64,000 nt of DNA from Hippopus hippopus (Eukaryota > Mollusca > Bivalvia > Cardiida > Cardiidae), in the NCBI GenBank assembly GCA_946811185.2, contig OX328104.1, positions 48,778,505-48,842,504 of the forward strand, read 5' to 3'. Below, piece after piece: positions 1 through 10,564 of this stretch; the first letter of the stretch is position 1, and each line of letters starts with the position of its first letter. A model generated the notes under the pieces. The model was not told the origin of the DNA and did no database searches. It saw only the letters and a program-made list of their open reading frames with translations. The position numbers and the translations under genes were made by a program.

Positions 1-29
1 ATATCAGAGCATCACTTGATTGTGTTAGA

Positions 30-150
30 CTTGAGCCCTACAATGCCTTTCACATCTCTAGTTTAAGTTTTGTGGCCTGAATGTAGATTAAGATCAGACT
101 ACACAAAACATGCAGCCTGATCTTAGATCTAAACTCTTTTCCATGTTAAG
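30..150. repeat. D-family palindrome fragment
   Basis: The core is AGATCAGACTACACAAAACATGCAGCCTGATCT-like, here with mismatches; outer parts are not recognisable. Confidence 0.5.
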
Positions 151-1793
151 ATTTTCTTGCCATAGAAAGCACTGGTACTGGAATGATTTTTTAGGTTGAA
201 AATGTCTCTTTGTTCAACAACTCAACTGTTTATTAAGGAAATGTTATGACATTGCCCTGTCATAGTGTGGATTGTCATCATACAAAAACTTTGACATTTT
301 CTCATATCTGTTATCACTGAAGATATTTACTTCAAACATAGGATAGTTGCTAATTACCAAGAAGGAACTCATAACAAAAGGGCAGGTACATCTCAAAATA
401 TTTTTGACACAGTTGTGCCCCATTTTTCAACTGAGTTTTCACTCAAGAAGCTCTGGAAGCCAAGTGTTTGTACCCACTAATGGTGCTTTTGTTTTTCACT
501 TTGAGCACTTTAGATTCTTTCCAAATGGAACATAAAGAATCATTTCATAATTTTAAGTTTGCAAACTGTCCATATGGGGTTTAACACAGAACCACAGCCA
601 TGAACCTCCAAGCATAAATTTCTAGAGGAAATTCAAAATCTCAGGGCCAAAAATGATCTTCGTCCAAAAATACTTTACATAAAACTGAGGTAAACTCAGG
701 TAGGATGCTTCTCTTCACCATCTTCTTACTTAATGTGCAAAGATGTACATTGTACCGAATTCATCTATTTTGTGATAATTCTTTTCTGATGATAAATACT
801 AAATGACAAAACTAATAGTCTATCATTTGCTGAAAATGTGGGCAAATGAAATGTCATTATTTAAGATTTGCTGTGGCTGTTTTTGTTGCACTCTCTAACG
901 TGACATGAATGTCATATTTCCAAGCAGTCTCAAAGATTGCTTTTTTATGTTGTCAAATAAATGAAACTCATAACTGTTGGTGATTACAACCACAGATCTT
1001 TATCTACACTGTCCAAGACAACAACTACAGTTATACTTGGCACTCTGAGGTTTACAATTTTCAGTTCTAAATTTGTAAATCTTCATAAACAGAGCTTGTT
1101 ATTGGGTAATGCAACTAGCAGAGTGTCTCCTGTCTTAACAAGATGTCGCTGATTCGCTAACACAATAAAGTTCTCAAGATTTAGAATGAAAAGATTTGGA
1201 ATGCGAAGTAACTTGCTGCTCATGTGGTTTGGAAATGCATTATGTATACAGGGTTGGTTTCCATAAATGCAGCTATAAAGCTAAGAGGTTTGTTAATTTA
1301 CAAAGACTTTTTTGTTGTTTAAAGCAGTAGAGTACAATTTGGCTCTTGTTAAATATGCATAATTCATTAGATTGCACTGCTTTAACATAGGTGTTGTTGG
1401 TATATTTATCTCTAGTGCACAAATATAACAACTAAGAAGGAATCCAGCTGGTAAAAGAGGTTGATTTGTTTTTAAAGGGTCTGGACCTGTGTTGCTGGTG
1501 TTTTGTGAGAGCGTTCTTTGGTAAAGTACTGCAGACATCAGAGCAGTATTGATGAAAGTGAGAATCATATGTGTAAATATGCTTTTACATTGATATATCT
1601 GAAATACTGTCGAAAGCAGCACAAAACAGTGTAAACAAACAAGCATTTGAGTCACTGAAAAGTCATCAGGTCTAACCCTACAACTGCAGGGACAAGAACC
1701 ATGATCTCCTGATCAAGAAGGTGACTGTCTATTTGCTGTACTACATCACTATTACACACAAATATATGAGGAAAAAATCGATCAGATCTTCTT
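146..1793. other. No gene seen
   Basis: AT-rich unique sequence, either SLC28 intron or 3' flank. I looked on the minus strand for the next CNT exon and found no matching stretch. Open frames here have no domain or splice support. Confidence 0.5.
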
Positions 1794-2950
1794 TTAACCC
1801 TTTCCAAAACAAGCCCTGGTTTTCACGTGTCTGCAGTACAAGTCTTTTGAAAACACTGTGGGAAAAGGAGAAATTGCTCATTACAAGCAATTTCTCCTTT
1901 TCCCACAGTGTTTTCTACCCTTTTTGAGAACTTTCTGCCATTTTCATCAAATTTGAAATTGTTGTCTGCAAACTCTTTCAATTTGGCCCAGTCCAAAATT
2001 TGTCGTCTGGGAAAGGGTTAACTCAAAAATAAAGACAACCTATTATCCACCAACACCAATATTCAAAATAAACTTATCAATTTTACAAGCAGTTTAGCAG
2101 GGAGACAGCACATACCTGTCAACAGCAATATGCTCTCTTTTATTCAGTATTTCTTTTCTTTATAATGCTGTTTCAGTTTAATTTCTTTTTTAAAATATAT
2201 CTACACTATAGCATTATAATAACAATAAAGTAAAACCTTTTTGTAAATGATAAAATATTTGCTAACTTGCAAAAGGTTAATCAAAACAATGCAAATACAA
2301 CAGTTTCATACTAACATGATTTCTGCAGAACACCATTATTCTTGGTGTGAAACTATTGTAAATGACATTGCATTAAAAAACAAAAAATCCAATAATATTT
2401 TTTTGCAACTGATTTAAGTCATTAAAAGAACTTACTGAAATGAACAGTATGTTACAGTATTGGTCCTTTTTATGTTTTAATAAAGAAATTAATCAGTTTT
2501 TTCCTTCTCCTGTAAAATTTTGGAAAATGCAGATACCATAGTTTCACTCTAACCCAGCGATTTATATGTACATGTAATTACCGTAACTAGTGAAGTTAGC
2601 AAAGGCAAGGAAAGTCAAAGTTGTTCTACCAAGCAGGTGACACAGTAACTGTTATTTCATTTCTTGTCAAGGAGTGGTAATTGGATCCATTAATCTGGCA
2701 TGGTTTTCTGCTGGTATGAGATTTAACCCTTTACCACACAATCCCGACTTTTAATGACCCTGAAGAATAAGGCTTTGAAAACATTGTGAGAAAAGGAGAA
2801 AATGCTGGTAACCAGCATTTTCTCCTTTTCCCACAATGTTTTCTACCCTTCCCAAAACAAACTTCAAGTTTTCAGTCATGTCTATTTTGTTGTCTGCAAA
2901 TGCTTTCAATTTTGCCAAGTCTAAAATTTTGTCGTTTGGTAAAGAGTTAA
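1794..2950. repeat. Two A-family TTAA hairpin MITEs (1794-2021, 2723-2950)
   Basis: Each runs from TTAACCCTTTACCACACAAT, through AACATTGTGGGAAAAGGAG and the core AATGCTGGTAACCAGCATT, back through CTCCTTTTCCCACAATGTTTT, then ATTTGTCGTCTGCAAATGC, TTTGGACAAGTCTAAAATTT and TTTGGTAAAGAGTTAA. The hairpin is about 62 bp and the whole about 228 bp. TTAA at both ends would fit a piggyBac-like target duplication. There is no ORF; a transposase elsewhere must have moved it. In 1794-2021 the core is shortened. Nothing else was seen in 2022-2722. Confidence 0.9.
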
Positions 2951-3546
2951 GACTGTATCAACATGCAGTATTGTATAATAATAAATTCGATAGGTGAATG
3001 CGAAAATATTCCATCTGCATGTTGGGAAAATTTACAGGTGAGGTAAAAAAACTTCTCATTTCTGTGAAAGGAAGTTTTAGATCATCTTTTGTCGATAAGC
3101 TTTTTTTTTTTTGAGTTGTGTTAATGAATTTAAAATACGCTTTTTAAACAAGATAATCTAGCCGTGCTTTTCAGAGAAATGTGGAGATTTTCCCCTTACC
3201 TATAAAAGTTTTTAAAATGCAAATGGAATAGTTTCACATTCACCCCTCAATATACAGTATTGACAAAAGAAAGGTTGGGGTGTACCAGCTAAAAATAGAA
3301 GTCAAACGAGTAGACCACAAGCATGTTGACAGAAAGTAGACACATACTTGGTTCCGAACAGACCAATCACAATTAGCGGATTTGCTATACTAATCCCCTC
3401 CATAGGTAATCAAAGTTGAAATATTACAGTCTGAAAATGACTTTTCTCATCTACCAAAAAGAAAAAAAAAACTGAAAGAACACATTGTATTTGTATGAGT
3501 TGAAGAATATAATTACAAAACAGCATTCTCCAATGATCTGTGAATA

Positions 3547-3672
3547 TTAACCCTATATCACACTGACGGAACTTCAGGAAAATAACCATTTGAAAACATC
3601 GTGGGAAAATGAGAAAATGCTGGTAACCAAAAATGGACAAGTCTAAAATTTTGTTTTCTAGTATAGAGTTAA
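3547..3672. repeat. A-family copy lacking its right hairpin arm
   Basis: The sequence jumps from GAAAATGCTGGTAACCA directly to ATGGACAAGTCTAAAATTTT and ends AGAGTTAA, so it cannot fold. It lies 16 bases beyond the donor of SLC28 exon 5. Confidence 0.75.
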
Positions 3673-3687
3673 AACAAACAATCTTAC

Positions 3688-3832
3688 CTGTCTAGGGTCT
3701 GCGGAGAAGAAGAACATGAAGGTCACAAACACAAAAATCCCAAGTATACTTGACAAAGAGGCTGGTCGTCTAAGAGCTGTGTCAATCAATACAAATAGCA
3801 GTATGGCAGTCACCAACACTAGGGTTAAAGCA
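3688..3832 (-). CDS. SLC28: SLC28/CNT exon 5, third and fourth helices
   Basis: The exon (CTTTCAG acceptor, GTAAGA donor) encodes 48 codons after one completing base. It has the helix ALTLVLVTAILLFVLIDTAL, the loop RRPASL, then SSILGIFVFVTFMFFFSADP and RQ. CNTs have a recognisable D-T-x(2-3)-RPxxLxSxxGxxVF signature here, which is seen. The family imports nucleosides with Na+ or H+ across the plasma membrane. The exon ends in phase 0, and the next exon (the W-R-P region) was not found in the 3.7 kb to the left. A TTGG-rich low-complexity run flanks the acceptor side and a truncated MITE ends 16 bases past the donor. Confidence 0.8.
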
Positions 3833-3844
3833 CTGAAAGATAAA

Positions 3845-3990
3845 GCAAAGTGTTGGTTTGTTTGTTTATTTGTTTGGTTGGTGGCTTGCTGTCTGGACAG
3901 TTGGGTTGATGGCTGGCCAGTGGGTTGGTTGGTGTGTCTGTCAGTCATTCAGAAAGTAGGTCTGTGGGTTGGTTGGTTGTATTATACTAT
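3845..3990. repeat. TTTG/TTGG-rich low-complexity run
   Basis: GTTTGTTTGTTTATTTGTTTG, then repeated GGTTGGTT. It lies in the intron next to the exon 5 acceptor of SLC28; on the gene's strand it is C/A-rich. Confidence 0.7.
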
Positions 3991-4518
3991 TTTTCACAGA
4001 ATTCAGTTTATTCAAAGTTCCCAAAGGCATCTATTTATTCTTTCCTAGTGTTTCTTTCATAATGCTACTCAGTACTCTTTCTGAGCTACTGGTTTCTGTC
4101 TCATTTTTAAAAACAGTTGAAACAATATCAGCGAAGAGAGATGAACGAAACCAATGGCATTAATTATCATTTATCCTTGAAACAGAATTGTTGAGATTCT
4201 TTTACCACAATTTTTTTTTGTTCAGCTGTTTCAAACTTTTATTCATGCTGATTATCCTTTTCTCACAGGGATGTTCTCAAAGTCATGTGCTGGGAATTTA
4301 TTTCTGAGAAATGAGATATAAAGAATTTGACATAAGTTGGCATCTGAGAAAGACTTTTATTAAATGAGTCATAAAAAAAATTAAGCGAGCCTTCTGCGAG
4401 TTTAATAACCTTTTTTCTTGACATGTTTACTCAAATTTCAGCTCAAATGCCAATGAATGTCAGATTCTTTTTATCACATAATTGTGTCTCGAGAATTACT
4501 TCAAGAATCATTAGATAT
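3991..4518. other. No feature seen
   Basis: SLC28 intron 4 sequence between the TTGG run and the B copy. AT-rich, with no repeat or exon recognised. Confidence 0.5.
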
Positions 4519-4781
4519 GAGCCGTGCTCTGGCAAAAGGGGGCTTAATGCATCTCCGTTATACACGATACTAGCCCAAGTCATCACATAATTATGGATCG
4601 ATAGGAACCACTTTTTTGAATAACCGACTTAATCATGAGGTAGATTGGTCCTTTGACAAACAGAAAATTGACCAATAGCGAAAAGTTTCGGCCCAGGTCA
4701 GCCTACGCGGACTGCGCAGGCTGACCTGGGTCGATACTTTTCGCAGATGAATTAAGCCCCCTTTTCACAGAGCATGGCTCA
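4519..4781. repeat. B-family hairpin MITE
   Basis: First clear B copy. The ends are GAGCCRTGCTCTG and its complement, then AAGGGGGCTTAATGCATC / GATGCATTAAGCCCCC. The core is a palindrome around CCTGCGCAGTCCGCGCAGG (here CTACGCGGACTGCGCAGG) flanked by AAAGT.TCGRCCCAGGTCAG arms. Length is about 265 bp. No coding content. Confidence 0.85.
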
Positions 4782-5033
4782 TATGTATAACAACCCACAT
4801 GGTCAAGGATGAGATGGACTCACCGTTATGGCATAAGTGTACATTTGGAATTACAATTGTTCCAGAGAAGTTGACATATAATTACTTGTTCTTTAATCGG
4901 AAACTGACACAAACCATAGCTTTACTACAATCATCGGTTTCACAGTCACAATGAACTGACCAGGAAACTTGTATCAGATCTTGTTTTGGGAAATGACTTA
5001 AAAGAATATCATGCTTGAACAAATGGCCTTCAA

Positions 5034-5165
5034 CATGCGAAAAGGGGCATTCGGACATTTGCATAAAGTGTCGTCACTGATCAGCCTGCGCAATCCGAGA
5101 CTGATCCGAGACAACACTTTATGACTACATTTGATTTTGTCTTATGGTACACTTGCACAAAAGGG
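5034..5165. repeat. C-family hairpin MITE
   Basis: The family runs from CATGCGAAAAGGGGCATTCG, through TTGCGTAAAGTGTCGTCTCG and a GATCAGCCTGCGCAGTCC core, back to its complement. This copy has a partly deleted core and a long tail (TTTGATTTTGTCTTATGGTA) ending where Helentron-like element 1 begins. Confidence 0.65.
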
Positions 5166-6771
5166 ACAAGATGTCTGTTTGTAAAACAGTCATGCCCCAC
5201 TACTGCCACGTTGATACAGGAAGTGGCACAGTTCATAAACTGATATCAAAACAATTGATTGGGAAATATCGATGTCATCTTTTTCATTTATAGCCCACTT
5301 CAATTGTTAAACGTGATAATCTGTCAACAGTTTGCATAATTATACACACCGCCGTGTGTATACATACAAGATTGTAAACAGTCGTTGATACACAGACTGG
5401 GTTATCGATTTTCTTTTCGGCACGTGTGTTCGACTTCCGCTTTTTCCCAGTCGACTTCGATGCTTACTACGTCCCCGATAATACGCGAATAAAATGTTGG
5501 AGCCACAAGTTGAGCCACATATGATGATTTTTGAGACACTTTAATTTTTTTTGAGCAAATGGCTCAAGTGGCGAACGGCAGCGCTGGCCCTGAATCATCT
5601 GGTGGTCACTGTGACCTTGACCTTTCATGGATTAACCTTAAAATCGATAGGGATCATTTACACTCCAAGATGAATATCTGTACAGAATTTGAAGGACCTA
5701 GGTCAATTCTGTGTGTAGTTATCATCTGGACAAGGTTTGGTCTATATATCATTAAGTTGAAGGCCACTGTGACCTTGACCTTTCATGGATTAATCTCAAA
5801 ATCGATAGGGATCATTTACACTCCAAGATGAATACCTGTACAGATTTTGAAGAACCTATGTCGATTCTGTGTCTAGTTATCATCTGGACAAGGTTTGGTC
5901 TATATATCATTAAGTTGAAGGCCACTGTGACCTTGACCTTTCATGGATTATTCTCAAAATTAATAGGGATCATCTGCACTCCAAGACAAATGTCTGTGCC
6001 AAATTTGATGAACCTAGGTCAATTCTGTGTCTAGTTATCATCCGGACAAGGTTTGGTCTATATATCAATATGTTGATGGTCACTGTGACCTTGACCTTTG
6101 ATTGATTGACCTCAAAATCGATAGGGATCATGTACACTCCAAGACAAATGTCTGTGCCAAATTTGACGAACCTAGGTCAATTCTGTGTCTAGTTATCATC
6201 CGGACAAGGTTTGGTCTATATATCACCATGATGACGGTCACTGTGACCTTGACATTTGACCGATTGACCTCAAAATCAATAGGGATCATCTACACTCCAA
6301 GACGCATGTCTGTGCCAAATTTGACGAACCTAGGTCAATTCTGTGTCTAGTTATCATCTGGACAAGGTTTGGTCTATATATCAACATGTTGACGGTCACT
6401 GTGACCTTAACATTTGACCGATTGACCTCAAAATCAATAGGGATCATCTACACTCCGAGACGCATGTCTGTGCCAAATTCAACGAACCTAGGTCAATTCT
6501 GTGTCTAGTTATCATCCGGACAAGGTTTGGTCTATATATCAACATGTTAACGGTCACTGTGACCTTGACCTTTGACTGATTGACCTCAAAATCAATAGGG
6601 ATCATCTACACTCTGAGACGCATGTCTGTGCCAAATTTGATGAACCTAGGTCAATTCTGTGTCTAGTTATCATCCGGACAAGGTAAGGTCTACCGACCGA
6701 CCGACCGACCAACCGATATTAGCAAAGCAATATATAATATACCCCCACTTCATTGAAGGGAAGCATAAAAA
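5166..6771 (+). mobile_element. Helentron/pearl-like non-autonomous element 1
   Basis: It starts ACAAGATG followed by a small hairpin (CTGTTT gt AAACAG), contains a 158-bp tandem array, then a (GACC)n microsatellite at about 6693-6712. It ends with a hairpin (CCCACTTCA/TTGAAGGG) and GCATAAAAA. Tandem core repeats, a microsatellite and a 3' hairpin are the architecture of bivalve pearl/Helentron-associated elements. No replicase or helicase is encoded. Boundaries are by eye. Confidence 0.6.
5600..6690 (+). repeat. 158-bp tandem array, seven units
   Basis: The anchor GTGACCTTGA or a variant begins at 5611, 5769, 5927, 6085, 6243, 6401 and 6559, exactly 158 bases apart each time. Each unit has GGTCACTGTGACCTTGACC, TCAAAATCRATAGGGATCAT, AACCTAGGTCAATTCTGTGT and ATCATCYGGACAAGGTTTGG. 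The period is not divisible by three, so the open frames here are by-products. The identical spacing argues for homogenisation. Confidence 0.95.
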
Positions 6772-6778
6772 TTACATA

Positions 6779-6886
6779 AGAACGGAAAGTTTCGTCTGGG
6801 ATCAGCCTGCGCGGACTGCGCAGGCTGATCCACGATGACACTTTGCGCAAATGTCTGAATGCCCTTTTGCGCATGTTGCAGGTCAA
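6779..6886. repeat. C-family copy
   Basis: The core is perfect (GATCAGCCTGCGCGGACTGC and its mirror); the left end is shortened. Confidence 0.7.
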
Positions 6887-6984
6887 ATGACATTACTGAA
6901 TGTTCCTATGACATCGCAATATCTTATCTAAAACACGTGTAAAAAAAATAAAATTTGTAATAGCTACATGTATATTACATCAAA

Positions 6985-7215
6985 AGCATGTTGGTTACCA
7001 GCATTTTCTCCTATCCTAACAATATTTTCAAAAGCCTTCTTCCTCAGTAATGTCAAAACAGATTAACCCTTTACCAAACAACCCAAAGTTTTAACAAGCC
7101 TGGGGAAGAAGGTTTCTTAAACATTGTGGAAATTGACATAATTGTGTAATGAATTTGTTGTCTGCAAAATGCCTCTTACTTGGACAAGTCACAAATTTTG
7201 TCCTCAGGTAAAGAA
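6985..7215. repeat. A-family half copies
   Basis: A right half (GGTTACCAGCATTTTCTCCT) at 6990-7065 is followed by a copy from TTAACCCTTTACCAAACAAC to GGTAAAGAATCAA that has lost its hairpin. Confidence 0.65.
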
Positions 7216-7267
7216 TCAATCTGGTTTGATAATCATAAAAACAAAAGAAACTATTCAGTTGACTTAC

Positions 7268-7435
7268 AACTTGATAAGCCTTTGATATCTTGACATTTCT
7301 GTGATGACCGGTTGAATGCAAATATCGTATATCTTCTCACCATAATACTTCTTGACATAATGATAGGCAACACCAAGAATTACCAATACTGTTATCACCA
7401 GTAGCCTTACTGAGGGCTCATCACCAAAACTGTAT
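7268..7435 (-). CDS. SLC28: SLC28/CNT exon 4, second transmembrane helix
   Basis: The exon runs from a CTTTTCAG acceptor to a GTAAGT donor over 168 bases: one base to complete the split codon, 55 codons, then two bases. It encodes YSFGDEPSVR, the helix LLVITVLVILGVAYHYV and a charged loop KKYYGEKIYD. This matches the CNT order of a short extracellular loop, a helix rich in L/V/I/T and a loop of the HLMAKYEHRIDE type. Both junction phases agree with its neighbours. It is the most secure part of the gene together with exon 5. Confidence 0.8.
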
Positions 7436-7487
7436 CTGAAAAGTTTCGTCAATGATAGTTTTAACTATGACATGCACAAATGTTGGC

Positions 7488-7902
7488 CTAACTCATTACC
7501 AAATGACAAAATTTTACACTTGTCCAAATTGAAAGCATTTTCAGATGACAAAATAAATGTGACTGAAAAACTGCAATTTATTTTGGGAAGAGTAGAAAAT
7601 AATGTGGGGAAAGGAGAAAATGCTGGTTACCAGCATTTTCTCCTTTTCCAACAATGTTTTCAAAAGCCAAAAGGTTGACCCTTTAGCACACATTCCTGAG
7701 TTTTAATGAACCTTAGGAAGAAACCTTTTGAAAACATTGTGGGAAAAGAAGAAAATGCTATTAACCAGCATTTTCTCCTTTTCCCACAAGGTTTTCTATC
7801 CTATCAAAGACACCTTCCATAATTGAGCCATATTTTATTTCTTGTCTGTAACTGCTTTGGGTTTGAACAAGTTTAAAATTTTGTCATGTGGTAAAGGGTT
7901 AA
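7488..7902. repeat. Two adjoining A-family copies in opposite orientation
   Basis: One runs 7488-7675 (left end CATTACCAAATGACAAAATT) and the next 7676-7902 (GACCCTTTAGCACACATTCC to GGTAAAGGGTTAA). Both hairpins are intact. The second forms the left edge of the segmental duplication. Confidence 0.8.
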
Positions 7903-8548
7903 AGAGGGCCCTATAGACTTTTATATTCAAATCAAACTTTAAAAAAATATTTCATCACTGAAATAAGTAAGACAATATCAGTAGCTGGCAAACCATCAAT
8001 AAATATAAACTGCCATTATACCAGCAAATTATCCAGTTCAAATATGTGTGTCGCAAGCCGATAAAATCAAAACACACAAGTCAGAAAAAAAATCTGTATC
8101 TACACATTGTCAAATACAGTTCCAAATATGGCATGATGACGTAACTCTCATACAGACTAAGGATGCATTGTTTTGCAATTTGATTACCGACAGTCAAAAT
8201 GTTACGCTATAACATTCATCCCCCATTCATAAAAACAGAGGAACTTAACCTCCACATCATTTAATATTCTCATTTTGCTTATCTTTTTTGAATAAAATGT
8301 CATTCATTGCAAAATTTTGAAGTTGAAAGTTGTAGATATCTGATTAAAGAAATATTATGTTGTAGTGGCTTTCCTGGTGCTTGTATTTGCTTCTTGCTGT
8401 GTAAGAAAATTTTGACATCTCACCCAATGTCAAATTTTCTCATGCTGCTCCAATCAGATACAAGGAACAGGAAAGTTACAAGTACTACAACATAATATTC
8501 CATGTGTATTTCCATAATTGGATGTGTAGCCTCTTGTGGTATTTCTAG

Positions 8549-8701
8549 TGTAACATGCAACTGCCTGGTCACCCATCCAGGCACTAACCTAATGCAAGCC
8601 ACTCCACAGACAGAAATACAGAAAAACTGCATCGCTGTAAAAGCTATCTCAACGGCATGGCAGGTTTGAAGTACTTATATAGCTAACCTCTCTTTGTGAC
8701 A
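8549..8701 (-). repeat. TRIM 1 3' LTR
   Basis: It starts TGTCACAAAGAGAGGTTAG, has TATATAAG shortly after, and ends GCAGTTGCATGTTACA. The 5S-like box C (CCTGGATGGGTGACC) is intact, but the GAAGTTAAGCAG part seen in the 5' LTR is diverged or lost. Confidence 0.75.
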
Positions 8702-8818
8702 TAACTCCCCCCTTCGAGAAGTTTGACCCCAAGACTTATATACAATAAACTAGGGGTATTTACAAGGGTAAGGCAACTCCAGTCCGGCAGTTGTTATAAT
8801 CCCACCTATGCCACCAAC

Positions 8819-8973
8819 TGTAACATGCAACAGCCTGGTCACCCATCCAGGCACTAACCTAATGCAAGCTGCTTAACTTCCACGGACAGAAATACACCAA
8901 AGCGCATCGCTGTAAAAGCTAGCTCTACAGGCAGGTATGAATTTGCTTACATATCTAACCTCTCTCTGTGACA
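8819..8973 (-). repeat. TRIM 1 5' LTR containing a 5S rRNA-derived segment
   Basis: Read on the minus strand, the LTR contains TTCTGTCCG, GGAAGTTAAGCAG and GGTTAGTGCCTGGATGGGTGACC-like sequence in the order and spacing of 5S rRNA residues about 33-92. These include the internal control region (box A GTTAAGCAG, box C GGATGGGTGACC). The match runs about 45 bases with a one-base gap. It is the best preserved of the four LTRs. Confidence 0.8.
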
Positions 8974-9133
8974 ATAGATTTGAGGCCAGAATTTAGTTAA
9001 GGCTTGTGCATGTGTCAGGTAAACAATAACAGGTACCAATTATGTGGGATCATATTCAAATGAGTATAATGACATCATGTTTGACCTTATAAAAATACTC
9101 AGAGTTACTAATTACAAAACAACATCCCGATGT

Positions 9134-9635
9134 TTAACCCTTTACCACACAATCCTGAGTTTTAACGACTCTGAAGAATAAACCTTTTGAAACCATTGTG
9201 GGAAAAAAAGAAAATGCTGGTAATCAGAATTTTCTTCTTTTTCCCACAATGTTTTCTACCCCATCAAAGACAGATGTCATCATTTGAGATACTTTTATTG
9301 TGTCGTTTGCAAATGCTTTCAATTTGGTCTCGTCAAAAATTTTGTCATGTGGTAAAGTGTTCACTCTTTACCAAAAGACAAAATTATAGACTCTTCCAAA
9401 TTCAAAGCTGTTGCAGACGACAAACTGAGTGTGGCTGAAACAATGACACTGTCTTTGACAAGGTAGTGAACATTGTGGGAAAAGGAGAAAATGCTGGTAA
9501 CCATCATTTTCTCTATTTCCCACAATGTTTTCCTATCAAAGACAACTACTACAATCTGAGCCACATTTGATTTGTTGTCTTCATCTGCTTTGGGTTTGGA
9601 CAAGTTTAAAATTTTGCCATGTGGTAAAGGATTAA
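9134..9635. repeat. Two adjoining A-family copies between the duplication units
   Basis: They are 9134-9361 and 9362-9635. The second carries the private ACTGAGTGTGGCTGAAACAA segment. Confidence 0.8.
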
Positions 9636-10285
9636 AGAGGGCCCTTAAGATTTTTATATTCAAATCAAACTTTAAAAAAATAATTCATCACTGAAATAAG
9701 TAAGACAATACCAGTAGCTGGCAAACCATCAATAAATATAAACTGTTATTACATACCAGTAAATTGTCCGGCTCAAATACATGCGTCGCAAGCCGATAAA
9801 ATTAGAACACACACTACAGAAAAAAATCTGTATCTACACACTGTCAAATACGATCCCACATATGGTTAGACAACATAACTCTCGCACAGACTAAGCATCC
9901 GTTGATTTGCTATTTGAATAGTCAAAATGTTACACTGTAACATTCATCTGCCATTCATAAAAACAGAGGTTCTAACATCCACATCATTAATTTTCTCATT
10001 TTTTTTTTACCTTTTTCGAAGAAAATGTCATTCATGAAAATTTTGTGGTTGAAAGTGGTAAATATATAATAAAAGGAATATTATGTTGTAGTAACATTCC
10101 TGGTGCTTGTGTTTGCTCCTTGCTGTGTAAGAAAATTTTGACATCTCGCCCGACATTCAGTGTTGCTCGATATCAAATTTTCTCATGCTGCTCCAATCAA
10201 ATACAAGGAACAGGAAAGTTACTACAACATAATATTCTGTGTGTATTTCCATAATTGGATATGTAGCCTCTTATGGTATTTCTAG

Positions 10286-10447
10286 TGTAACATGCAACTG
10301 CCTTGTCACTCATCTTGGCACTAACTTAATGCATGCTGCTTAACTGCCACAGTGACAAATGCAACAAACTGCGTCACTGTAAAAGTTACCTCAACAAACA
10401 GCATGGCAGGTTTGAAGTACTTATATAGCTAACCTCTCTTTGTGACA
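10286..10447 (-). repeat. TRIM 2 3' LTR, degenerate 5S segment
   Basis: It begins TGTCACAAAGAGAGG with TATATAAG following and ends TGCATGTTACA. The box-C region reads CCAAGATGAGTGACAAGGC, with several substitutions from 5S. Confidence 0.65.
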
Positions 10448-10564
10448 TAACTCCCCCCTTCGAGAAGTTTGACCCCAAGACTTATATACAATAAACCAGG
10501 GGTATTTACAAGGCTAAGACAATTCCAGACCTGTAGTTGTTATAATCCCATCTCTGCCACCAAC

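Larger units (their letters stand above)
8549..8973 (-). mobile_element. TRIM 1: miniature LTR retrotransposon with 5S-derived LTRs
   Basis: Two direct repeats of about 155 bp (8549-8701 and 8819-8973) begin TGTCACA and end TGTTACA on the minus strand, around a 117-bp interior. Two bases inside the 5' LTR is TGGTGGCATAGGTGGGATT, a primer-binding-site-like stretch close to the complement of a tRNA-Leu 3' end. Just before the 3' LTR is the purine tract GAAGGGGGGAGTTA. No gag or pol. Flanks are CTAG and ATAG, a target duplication with one change. It sits in an SLC28 intron in the gene's own orientation. Confidence 0.8.
7840..9480. repeat. Tandem segmental duplication, unit 1
   Basis: It matches the next unit from the right half of one A-family MITE, through GAGGGCCC, a module with GTCGCAAGCCGATAAAAT, TRIM 1 and the stretch ending ACAAAACAACATCC, to the next MITE. 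The offset is about 1,733 bases at the left and 1,712 at the right. Divergence of several percent shows that it is not recent. The breakpoints fall inside A-family MITEs. Confidence 0.8.

Noticed and set aside
1..3546. Further SLC28 exons
   Set aside because: I looked for the next CNT exon on the minus strand and found no stretch with suitable acceptor, donor and membrane sequence; a GTATGTG donor-like site near 2111 has no coding stretch before it.
5559..6350. Overlapping open frames of 60-90 codons across the 158-bp array
   Set aside because: The same satellite unit is read in shifting frames because 158 is not a multiple of three; no start context or splice sites.
8549..8973. Plain 5S rRNA pseudogenes or a SINE3
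   Set aside because: The 5S-like part lies inside direct repeats that have TG..CA ends, a primer-binding-like site and a purine tract between them. That fits an LTR element better, though a dimeric SINE3 is not fully excluded.
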